Assembly: GCA_009760855.2 (NCBI GenBank)
Contig: WPIO01000010.1
Location: 9,211,501-9,275,500, forward strand
Source: Cristatella mucedo
Lineage: Eukaryota > Bryozoa > Phylactolaemata > Cristatellidae
DNA: 64,000 bases
Reading direction: 5' to 3'
In this document: positions 55,640 to 64,000 of the stretch, piece after piece
Layout: each line of letters opens with the position of its first letter
Numbering within the stretch: position 1 is the first letter of the stretch
Program-made: the position numbers and the translations under genes
Notes under the pieces: model-generated
Database searches by the model: none
What the model was told of the DNA's origin: nothing
What the model saw: the letters and a program-made list of their open reading frames with translations, nothing else

Positions 55640-56866
55640 CGCTCGGACCTAAGCAGTCGTTAAGAGTGCGACGGCACTCGAATATCTGCAAGACTTCACT
55701 GACACTGAAGGCCCGCTTGCGCATGACTCGACCGCTAGTGGAGGTCGCCGGCTGACGTAGTCTAACTGAAAGGAATCGTGGCGCACGATCGAACGCCTCG
55801 ACCCACCGCCGCCGCGGCGAGTCAGCTGGCATCACTGCGAAAGTGCGCACTGGGGCGCATCGCCGCTTAAGAGCGCGCGGCGCTGACAAAGCAGCAGCAG
55901 CAGCAACAACTGGAACTGCATCTCTCTCCGCCGCCAAATGCGGAGTGCATTGCTGTCTAAGTGCCGCAGGCGGGAGAAGAAGCAGCAGCGGTCGTCGGTT
56001 ACTCGTCGCCTTCCCTTCGCGCGACGGCGGCGGCGGCAAGCCCGCCATAAAATAGCCTTTAAAACGCTCGATCGCTCGCTCTCTCGCCTCGCGCTCGCGT
56101 TTCGATGACGCTTTGACGACAATGACGGGTATATGAGCGGGATCGGACGCGGGCTTCGGGAGCTTTCGCGTACCAAGCAGGCAAAAAGCTGAGGATCACA
56201 CCGGTCCGAGTCTGCTGCACCACTGTCGACAGAAGCCGCGAGCAAGCCGCCCCGCCACCACAACCGCCTGCCTTCTGCAGAGAAAGGGGCCGTTACCACT
56301 AAGCCGTAAGTCTGTCCCCACCCTACCCCACCCCACCTCCCCAGAAGGCAACCGACTGCGGGCATTCAACTGCCGGATGGTGAGGCGGCACCACAAATAA
56401 TCTCTCGATCGATCTCTTCCAGCTCAGAAATTAAATATCGAAGCCCGAGTGTGCGCAAGTGGAAGCTTCACGCCAGTGTTGACGGGACGTCGCATCTCGG
56501 CCTGGCTTCGCGCGCTGGTGGGGGGTGGGAGGGGCCCGCGAAATGCGTGGCGGATGCTTCGACGTCCATCCATCCCTCTTCCCGACGAGTCGGCAGTCGC
56601 GCAACCACGGACGTCGCCTTTCGGCTGGGCGCAGAGCCGCCAGCGGTCAAATAAAGGAGCCAATTCTCAGCCCCCAATTCCTCGCACCTCGCGGCTGCAC
56701 CATAGCGGCCGGAAGACGCTAACGCGCGGTCAGCGACCCGGAACCGTTCGCAGGCTAGCGATGCTAATTTGCATGACAAAGCCGGAATCGCCAGCGCCCC
56801 TAGTGGACGCAGCGAGCACCCATCTCTTCGTTTCGTGCCGCGGGGTCGGGAGCTGCGAGCGAAGCG
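55640..56866 (+). promoter_or_regulatory. CpG island upstream of the SEA-domain gene
   Basis: A dense CpG-rich segment directly precedes the candidate start at 56867 and likely holds the promoter and 5' UTR. TATA-like strings occur at about 56046 (CCATAAAATAGC) and 56127 (GGTATATGAG), but no transcription start can be fixed. Long ORFs on both strands here look compositional. Confidence 0.4.
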
Positions 56867-56890
56867 ATGGCCACGTTCGCCGGCGAAGTG
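56867..56890 (+). CDS. SEA-domain type II membrane protein, first coding exon
   Basis: ATG in strong context (GCGATGGCC) opens MATFAGEV and is followed at once by a consensus donor GTAAGT, phase 0. The next exon (59051) starts at phase 0. It lies at the 3' edge of a CpG island, as expected for a first exon. The eight-residue exon is too short to prove by content. The donor and the phase match are the evidence. Confidence 0.55.
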
Positions 56891-57326
56891 GTAAGTAAAG
56901 CGCGCCGCGCGGCGCTCTGCGAAACTGCCGAGCCTGCCAGGCACGCTGGCCGTCCCGTGTGCGGCGGGACGCGTGCGCGTTTCGGAAGCCGGCCAGCCCG
57001 CCGGCCGACACGCTACTGTAGCCGCTCGCAACTGCCGCATTTCACCGCCCCGAATTTAATTCGAAATCGGTCTCGCGCGACGCGGAGACAGAGCTTCCGA
57101 ACGTCAATCTGCCTTCCGTCGGCTTTTCCTAGGCGCGTACTGCGGTCTCGTGACCGCCCGACGGCTTTATGGCGACGGATTGCCGCCGGCGTGGCACGGT
57201 CGCATGGGTGGGGGCGACGCACCAACCCCCCCCCACGCACTGCCGAGCAAAATTGAACTGACTTTGAATCGGCGAGCGCTTCGCCACCACTACCGTACCG
57301 GGGTTGCGAAGAACAGCCGCCTCCCG

Positions 57327-57340
57327 GGGGGGGGGGTGCT
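57327..57340. repeat. G homopolymer in intron 1
   Basis: A run of G after CTCCC. A similar run lies at about 58930. Both are potential length-variable sites. Confidence 0.7.
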
Positions 57341-57827
57341 TCGGCTTCACCCGTCCGCAGCGCCGCTTCCGAGCGAGCGGCGCGCAAGCGCGTGGGTGCG
57401 AGGCCCTTGCCACCCCGTCCTCCACTCGGGCAGCCCTTCGCCATTTCATTCCGCGAGGCGGCGCTGGCGCGGTCGGCCGGCGTTGGGTCGGACAGTTTGG
57501 TTAGCAGTGTGCGTTTTCCAAAGCTCAACGCTACCTCGCCGCACCGAGAAACGCTCGCCATCGGCTCATCTAGAGGACGAATCGTACGAGGGCGCAACCG
57601 GCGGCCGGTAGGATGTCGGCGCCGCGTAAAGCCGGCGCGGGCAGCCCGCCGAAGTCTGCGACGGACGACCGTCGACGCGACCGGCTCTCGGCAGCAACGA
57701 CGTCGCCCGTCGCAGGGCGCGCTCGCGAACTAGACGGAGAGTGGACGCTAATTAAAGCCTTACTATTTATTGCATGGATCGTAGGCGGCGGCGGGAGGGG
57801 GCAGGTAGCAACCCACCCGGCCTCGGT

Positions 57828-57947
<120 letters not shown>

Positions 57948-58408
57948 CAGTCCACCGGCCGGATTAATCTGCTTACGGCAGTTGCTTGTATACCCGAGCA
58001 TGACCGTAGCCGCGATATGCGCAGCACCGGAACCAGCGCCGGCCAGGCGAGGCCCGAGAGCGGCCGCGGCGGCGATTGCCGCGGACTCATCGGTGAGCGC
58101 GTCTCTTAGTCGTCCGGGGAGTTAGGCGGCAGAGCAGCGGCCGCCGCGACCAGTAACGTCGGCGTCGCGAAGCCGCCTGTCGAGGTTCGCGGCGCCGCAA
58201 TCGCGCGCGCCGGTCCCGGAAAGCGATTCGATTCTACTAGAGGGCGCGATACCGGCTGGCTCTTCTTAGCCCAGCGTGAAGGTGCTCGCACTGGACGACC
58301 GAGGCGGCACGCTTGAGTCCTGCAGCTGGCAATTTCTCGCTGCCTCGTGCGAGCGGGAGTGATAGCCGCCGCGGCTTGGTGCTTTTCGGGCGGCCGCATC
58401 AACTATAT

Positions 58409-58549
58409 AGTAATTCAGTTGTATAGCACCCTAAAAGAACTTGATCTTTATTCAGGCGCTTCACATACGCCACGGGGCTCGATCCCACGACCTCGGCCAG
58501 ACCTTGGCCAGGGCGAGAACATTAACCTCTGGGTGAAACAGGCTGATTA
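58409..58549 (-). mobile_element. SINE-A, minus orientation, in SEA gene intron 1
   Basis: TATAGCACCCTAAAAGAACT TGATCTTTATTCAGGCGCTT, then GGGGCTCGATCCCACGACCT (box B complement) and ACATTAACCTCTGGGTGAAA (box A complement). Confidence 0.85.
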
Positions 58550-59050
58550 CGCCCAAATTTACTGCACTACTATATTGTACTGCTATAGTATGCCAACGCT
58601 TTGTTTATCACCCTCAGTGTTACATTATTGTTGTTATTATTACTATTATTACGAACTGAGTCTCCGCCATCGACTGCGCCCGTTTCGTCTGAGGCCTTCA
58701 CCCTTACTCCACGGACAAGCTGCCGACCCCGATTGCAAGAGCGCGGCTCAGATACAGCGACCGTGGCTCTCGCGCCCTTGGCAATGCGTCAGAGCCTCTC
58801 GGAGCCCGGGATCGGCCAGGCGCCGCTCGCTCCGCGCGCGCACGTGCACCGCCCTACCTCCGCCCCTCGCTCTACCGTCGCTGGCACGCTGTATCCAGGT
58901 CGAGGCTGGCGGCGGCCGCAGCGGTGGGCGGGGGGGGGGCGGTGGCGTTTACGCCGGGAAAAAGCAAGCAGACTCTCGAACGCGTAGCTCGACTCGAGAG
59001 ACCGCCGCGCCGTAAGACTCGCATCCCGTCTCTTCGCGGCATTCGCCCAG

Positions 59051-59246
59051 GTGTACGCCAACTTTGACAATCCGAAATCGGAGGACGAAGCCGCCGCGTC
59101 CGTCGCCGCGGGCCTTCGGCCGAGTGCCAGATGCATCGCAGCCTACGCGGCCGCGCTGTGGCGACGGCTGCGCGACAATCCTCGCGCCCAGCTGGCAGTG
59201 CTTCTCTCGCTCATCGCCCTGGTGGCAGTCGCTGCGGCGCTTGCCG
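59051..59246 (+). CDS. SEA-domain type II membrane protein, transmembrane exon
   Basis: Acceptor CATTCGCCCAG, donor GTGAGT, start phase 0 and end phase 1. It encodes residues 9-73: an acidic start ([16 protein letters not shown]), a region with basic residues (WRRLRDNPR), and the helix [18 protein letters not shown] at about 56-74. Charge distribution and the downstream SEA domain predict N-in type II topology. The sequence upstream in frame has a stop at about 58986 and no ATG, so an upstream exon is required. Confidence 0.75.
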
Positions 59247-59468
59247 GTGAGTACCGCCGCAGCGACGACTGCCGCCGCCGCCGCCGCCACTGCGGCGAAT
59301 GCTTCCGCCGGAGGTCGTCGGGCGAGCTGACGCAATGCGATCCGGCCGGCTGCGCGACCGCCATCGCACGTTCGCACTGTCCGTCTCCTGGCGACAGCCA
59401 GCTAGGCTTGACTCTGCACTTCATCAACCCGGCGTGTCTTGTTGATTCGCTACTGTCTCGCTCGTCCA

Positions 59469-59612
59469 TGCACACGCGAACACACGCACACACACACACG
59501 CACACGCACGCACGCACACACACACACACACACATACACACACACACGCGCGCGCACACACACGCACACACACACACACACACACACTCACAAATACACA
59601 CACACACAGAGT
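59469..59612. repeat. (CA)n/(CG)n-interspersed microsatellite
   Basis: CA repeats with CGCA and CGCG interruptions, in intron 2 of the SEA gene. Confidence 0.95.
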
Positions 59613-60125
59613 CTCTTTGTCTCTGGTTTTTCTTACCATCGTGCCATCGTCCTCTTATATCCAACCACTTTCTAACTCAGTCCAGCTCGATAAGAAAAAT
59701 ATCCCGCGCAAAGTTTTGATTAACCTGCGTCCTACTTCCGACACTTTCTTCTAACTGTCATGGCGGCATGCAGTCCTCTTCACTGGCTCTCTTGTATCTG
59801 CTGACCGTCTTCTTTTTCTCAATCCTCTACATTTCCGATTCTATACCTCGACCTTCCTTGGACTGATTGACTGATGATTCCTGGACTGATTCTTATAGGG
59901 TTAGCTCTCTTGTCGCTACTTCCACCTTGCCTCACTTCCGCATCATTCGCATTTTCTTGAATTCTGCTCTAACTTGCGATTCAATCCTTCTACCTCCTGC
60001 ACTATTTATGCGAAGGCTTGCCTTTGTATTGGTCACGGTTCGGGTTCTTTTTTCAACTTTCATTACCCTATTATTGTCTATCGGGTTTCAGCATCTTTCA
60101 AATGAACCAACTGCAAAACTATAAG

Positions 60126-60126
<1 letters not shown>

Positions 60127-60199
<73 letters not shown>

Positions 60200-60200
60200 T
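60127..60200. repeat. Compound (AT)n(GT)n microsatellite
   Basis: About 14 AT units, then about 18 GT units, in intron 2. Same AT-then-GT order as at 39.3 kb. Confidence 0.95.
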
Positions 60201-60387
60201 GTCGTGTGTGTTTGTGTTGTGTATGTATATGTGTGGGTATTTGCGTTAACGCACGTAATTTTTTTCTTTCTTCACTATTCGTTCCTGTCACTGCTTCATT
60301 TCTTACCTTTTCTGTTCCAATTTCTCCACAGCATGCACTTTTCGTTGAGTTCTTGCTCAACTCACTGTTTTGCATCTTCATACTAGA

Positions 60388-60765
60388 GTCTGGCATAGCT
60401 GAGCTTGGTATTTCTGAGTATGCTATCTTTAGTCGAGCTTGGTATTGAAGAGTTTTTATAATATAATTTGGCATTGTAGAATATTGTATTGTTGAGTTAG
60501 GTATTTTAAAGTTTGAAATGAAAGAGTTTGAGATAGTTGAGCCTAGCATACTGGAGTCTGTCGTGGCTGGGTTTGGTATAGTACAGTTTGATTTTGCAGA
60601 GTTTTATAAAGTGGATTTTTTACTGCTCAGTTTGATATAACACAATTGGCGTAGTAGAGTTTGAAGTATTACAGTCTGCCATTGTCGAGTCTGGCGTGGT
60701 TGACTTTAGTATAGTACAGTTTTTTGTATTAGAGTTTGAGGTAGAGCGTGGCATAGTGCCTGACA
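60388..60765 (+). repeat. Diverged 15-bp minisatellite, about 25 units
   Basis: Successive units of mostly 15 bp (14-19) follow the pattern AGTYTGGYATAGTNG, for example AGTCTGGCATAGCTG, AGCTTGGTATTTCTG, AGTTTGAGATAGTTG, AGTCTGTCGTGGCTG and AGTCTGGCGTGGTTG. Units differ at several positions, so the array is old. It lies in intron 2 of the SEA gene. Confidence 0.88.
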
Positions 60766-61263
60766 AACTGTAGCATACTCCTCTTGATAATATATGAAAG
60801 TTACAAATGCCGATATCGATTGTTGAGAAAGCATCTAGTAGGTTCTTTCTCTTGTTATATCTGAACAGTGTCCTTTGCCCTACCTATCTGCACGGGGCAG
60901 AGCTTTTTTCTATCTATTTTTTCTTGAGCCCTCTCACTTAACAAAACCTACATCTATGACGTAAAAGATCTTTTATTAGTAATTCAAGCAAAAATCTATA
61001 AAAACATCTCCCTTTCCTATTTTGAGTGAGAGACCAATATTACATCAGGCTCCAAGCTTTTATGAAGGTTTTGAACTGCCAGTAACGCTGTGTGATGGTT
61101 ACTTAAGCAAAGATTTACTGAACAGAAATAGACTAAGTGAGGAGCCGATGCAATTTTTTTAGTTTATCACAGCATTATCGACAAATTGAATTGTTCAGCT
61201 AGCACCAATTTAATGCCTAAATGTGGCTACGCAAGACAATATGCTGGTATCTCTCTTTTTTAG

Positions 61264-61439
61264 TATACAGCGCGAATCGACACCCTGCTGCCAGCGCCGA
61301 TCAAATCGAGGATGAAACTCCTGGCGATGCAGTTAAAGTCGTCGTAAGCCTTACTTTTTCTAGTCTCGCTTACGACGCGGAGCTCGAGATAAAGTCGACC
61401 AAGACGTACTCAAAACTGAGAAACAGTTTGTACCAGCAG
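61264..61439 (+). CDS. SEA-domain type II membrane protein, SEA exon 1
   Basis: Acceptor TCTCTCTTTTTTAG, donor GTACTA, phase 1 to phase 0. Residues 74-132: a short acidic linker (SADQIEDETPGD), then the start of the SEA fold, VVVSLTFSSLAYDAELEIKS followed by TYSKLRNSLYQQ. The pattern (beta strand with hydrophobic V/L/F, 'Y..EL', then 'S..Y..L...L') is that of SEA domains. These sit in the ectodomains of mucins and type II transmembrane serine proteases and often mediate association or autoproteolysis. Confidence 0.8.
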
Positions 61440-61517
61440 GTACTAAGGCTTTAAGTGGTCTTTATGTCCAGGTAAATTAAATCCTGTCAGGTTTTTACTC
61501 AGTGCTATCTTTTCCAG

Positions 61518-61585
61518 ATGAGACGCACATTTAACTCGTCTGCGTATTCTCGGGAGCAATGGCTGATATCACTGGCAGACTTCCG
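61518..61585 (+). CDS. SEA-domain type II membrane protein, SEA exon 2
   Basis: Acceptor CTTTTCCAG, donor GTAAGA, phase 0 to phase 2. Residues 133-154: RRTFNSSAYSREQWLISLAD F, with an N-glycosylation sequon (NSS). It continues the SEA fold. Introns 3 (78 bp) and 4 (88 bp) are short, unlike introns 1 and 2 (about 2 kb). Confidence 0.8.
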
Positions 61586-61673
61586 GTAAGAGCTCACTCA
61601 GCAGTTATCTAGCGAGATTACGTCGTTTACTGTGTATCACTGTCATGCTTTCCTGAGACTTTCGCACTTGTAG

Positions 61674-61843
61674 CAACCGTAGTGGCAGAGTGGCTGCCTT
61701 GTTCGTGGTCTACGCTCCATCGACAGCCCGCGTCAAGAAACTCTCCCAAGACTTTATGAGCCTGCTTCGTCAGAGTATCATTGGTGGCGGCCGGAAGTTC
61801 GGCATTTACCCAGCAACCGAGGACGGTCTAGAGCAGATCAGCG
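61674..61843 (+). CDS. SEA-domain type II membrane protein, SEA exon 3
   Basis: Acceptor CACTTGTAG, donor GTAAGC, phase 2 to phase 1. Residues 155-211: RNRSGRVAALFVVYAPSTAR followed by VKKLSQDFMSLLRQSI, which completes the SEA core (strand 'V..LFVVY', then helix). At the usual autoproteolysis site G-S-V-V-V the sequence is G-R-V-A-A, so the cleaving serine is absent and the domain is predicted not to self-cleave. What follows (protease, LDLa, Frizzled or nothing) lies beyond the secure exons. Confidence 0.8.
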
Positions 61844-62205
61844 GTAAGCTCAGGCATGGGACAGGGCTTAGCATCCGCCCTTTGCCGGGAAATAATTCTA
61901 GCTGAAATTTTAATTGGTTCAAGGGCTCTTTCTTTAGCTTTTGTAACCAGCCTTCAATCGAAGACTTGCTTGTCGCTTGGCGATCGAGGCGGTCTGTGGC
62001 CTGCACCTGATTCCCTGCTTTGGCCGAGAGTGAGATGTTGATCTTACCCGACTTGGCTCGTGGGCTCGAGCTTTGAGGGATATGCAAAGCCCGCAGGACA
62101 GGGATCGTGCTCGGTTGGGGCGCACCCACAGATAAGTCGGATTCTAGCTCTTTTTTTTTTATTTGTTTTTCGATTCCGGAGCTTCTGTATTCTTGGCATT
62201 TGCAG

Positions 62206-62275
62206 CCAGAAGGATATTTCTTGCTGTGGACGGCGAGTTCGGGCGTGTGCAGAGCAGTGCGGTGCCGACGACAGG
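62206..62275 (+). CDS. Tentative sixth exon of the SEA gene
   Basis: Acceptor GGCATTTGCAG, donor GTGAGA, and the frame is open from phase 1 (ARRIFLAVDGEFGRVQSSAV then PTTG). A second acceptor four bases on (CCAG) gives EGYFLLWTASSGVCRAVRCR, which is also open and cysteine-bearing. The choice cannot be made by eye. Confidence 0.35.
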
Positions 62276-62529
62276 GTGAGAATGGCTGCTGCTTTGCTCG
62301 CTCATCCCTCACCTGCAGTGCCGTTCGGTAAAAGCCAGCGATGCATTAACCAGCAGCGCCGCTGCCGCCGCAGCCGCTGCCGCCTCCGAAGCTTCGTTTG
62401 CCAAAGCGAGGCATAGCGACGGCGAGAACCGCTCGCGGTCGCTCGCTGCTGCTCTCCCTGGAAGCATATTACGGGCCGGAAGCCAGAGTAGCGAGGGCCG
62501 TGAATTTTAGCAAAAAGCATTGTTGAATC

Positions 62530-64000
62530 ACAGATGCACAATCCAAAAATGATGATGTCGACAATAAACCATTTCCTCAACCGTTCCCAGATTAGCTCCT
62601 TACTTGATGATCCTTGTGATGATGTAGCCGATCACTTCTCTCGATTCTTTGTGCAGAAGATGGACAAGATCAGGGAGTCCATCCCTGCGATGCCAGTCTC
62701 CCTACTAGAATGCTGTTCCTCGGTTCCTGGCTGCACCTCATTGTCTGCATTTAAGCAGGTCACTAGTGATCTCGTCCTGAAGTTCATATCGCAATCAAAG
62801 AAGACAACAATTCTTTTTGACCCTACTTTCCACTGTCCTGCTCCTACGTTGCATTGATCTGCTGCTGCCATGCATAACTAACATCATTAATATGTCACTA
62901 GCCTCAGGTCATGTCCCAGCACCTTTCAAAAAAGCTGTAGTCAGGCCACTTCTCACGAAAGCGAAACTAGACCAAGAGAACTTGAGCAACTACCGCCCAG
63001 TCTCCCTTCTACGATTCTTATCAAAGACACTGGAACGGGTTGTGAAGGACCAGGTGAACTCATATGTTGAAACCTCAAACCTTGCTAGTAAGTTCCAGTC
63101 TGACTTTAGAGACAATCATTCCACATAATCAGCATTGCTTCGGGTGTACAACGATCTACTTAGGAAGCCAGACAAGAGTAGAGTGTCTCTGCTTGTTTTG
63201 CTCGATCTTTCGGCAGCTTTTGATACTATCGATCACAAAGTTCTTCTAGAGCGCCTCTCATCTCGCCTGGGCATCATTGGCACTGCTCTGCAGTGGTTCA
63301 TGTCCTATCTCAGTGGGAGACTCCAGAGTATTGACATGAATGGACAAAGATCATGTTAAGTACCTCTCAAATATGGAGTACCTCAGGGCTCCGTGCTAGG
63401 TACGGTTCTTTTCACGGTTTATACTCTCCCTCTTGCTGATGTGATTACCAAGCACAATCTAGGCTTTCACTTCTATGCGGATGACACTGAGTTGTACCTT
63501 TGCTTTGATCCCTCCCAGCCTTCGAGCACCTCAAATTCTCTCAACTCACTTGCCCCATGCATTGATGACATCCGCACATGGATGGCAGCAAATTTTCTAA
63601 AACTAAATGACGATAAAACTAACTTACTAGTCATGAGCAAACCCAGGGTGATTCATAAATTGGAAAGGCTGCAACTCAAAATTAGCTCTGCCAGCATATC
63701 TCCTGTTGAATCAGCTCGAAATCTAGGTGTCATATTCCAAAGCGACCTCTCGTTAGACGACCATATCAGCTCCACAGTAAAATCTGCCGACTTTCAGCTT
63801 CATAACATTGCTAAAATTTGGGCTTGTTTAGATAAGGATACCACATCTAAACTGGTCCATGCATTCGTGACATCCCGTCTTGACTTCTGCAACTCACTGC
63901 TTACTGGCCTACCAGCATGAGCGATCAGGCGATTGCAGCTGGTGCAAAACTCTGCAGCTAGGCTTGTCTGTCGTGAGCGTCGCAGTTGCCACATTGCTCT
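62530..64000 (+). mobile_element. LINE-A, plus orientation, runs off the window
   Basis: It starts before the RT core (FSRFFVQKMDKIRES), then has NYRPVSLLRFLSKTLERVV, LLDLSAAFDTIDHKVLLERL, YADDTELYLCFDP and NFLKLNDDKTNLLVMSKP. Breaks: a frame change at about 62.82 kb, a stop at about 63.13 kb (STOP in 'HST-SALLRVYND'), a frame break at about 63.36 kb and a stop at about 63.92 kb. It is close in sequence to the copy at 36-37.9 kb, so both are fairly young. It sits downstream of the SEA exons, presumably in an intron or 3' flank. Confidence 0.92.

Noticed and set aside
55832-56365. 177-codon minus-strand ORF
   Set aside because: It reads through homopolymeric GCA and CpG-rich sequence with no motif, and looks compositional.
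56468-57597. Two minus-strand ORFs of 190 and 194 codons
   Set aside because: Low-complexity Arg/Ala/Gly/Pro content in a CpG island, overlapped by equally long plus-strand frames. No domain.
58265-58345. True tRNA gene or third SINE family copy
   Set aside because: There is only a weak box B-like string (CTTGAGTCCTGC) with no foldable cloverleaf.
59051-59719. 222-codon ORF starting at the SEA gene transmembrane exon
   Set aside because: The reading past 59246 runs through a consensus donor into intron and CA repeats. Only 59051-59246 is kept.

Overview
This is eukaryotic, almost certainly animal, genomic DNA. Coding sequence comes as short exons with GT..AG borders and consistent phases. 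There are CpG-rich islands, long microsatellites, a CR1/L2-type non-LTR retrotransposon family (called LINE-A here), a second LINE family (LINE-B), two abundant tRNA-derived SINE families (SINE-A, SINE-B), a solo LTR, a pogo/Tigger-like element, MITE-like inverted-repeat elements and a hAT remnant. The phylum cannot be fixed from the sequence. A bilaterian invertebrate is my best guess, and three TTAGG units at 49.2 kb are only a weak arthropod hint. No tRNA, rRNA, CRISPR or bacterial-type feature was seen. Family names such as LINE-A are local labels.

Region 0-22 kb: the main coding content is a pair of tandem paralogues on the minus strand, at 15.26-19.13 kb (gene 1) and 7.55-9.91 kb (gene 2). 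Each encodes a small type II membrane protein: short cytoplasmic segment, one transmembrane helix, stalk, and one extracellular Frizzled-type cysteine-rich domain with an acidic or polar tail. Exon order, all intron phases and cysteine spacing agree between the two. A third, related-looking C-terminal exon lies between them at 13.9-14.2 kb. Around and inside these genes lie LINE and SINE fragments, a 0.5-kb inverted-repeat element, and a 64-bp/191-bp higher-order tandem array at 10.8-11.7 kb.

Region 22-48 kb: mostly repeats. Many LINE-A copies, usually 3' ends or RT-region pieces, lie in both orientations. They are interleaved with SINEs, a 661-bp pogo-like element flanked by TA, a roughly 1.34-kb solo LTR inserted into a LINE-B 3' end, and long (AT)n(GT)n tracts. 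A possible C-terminal exon of an unrecognised gene lies on the minus strand at 38.8-39.2 kb.

Region 48-64 kb: GC- and CpG-rich, with several candidate first or last exons. The best gene is on the plus strand at 56.87-61.84 kb and possibly on to 62.28 kb. It is a second type II membrane protein, with a tiny first coding exon, a transmembrane exon and a SEA domain split over three exons. It continues beyond the window or across the LINE-A copy that fills 62.5-64 kb. Together the window shows at least three genes for single-pass type II membrane proteins with extracellular modular domains (Frizzled CRD twice, SEA once). LINE-A and SINE-A share the same 3' tail, which suggests that LINE-A mobilised SINE-A.
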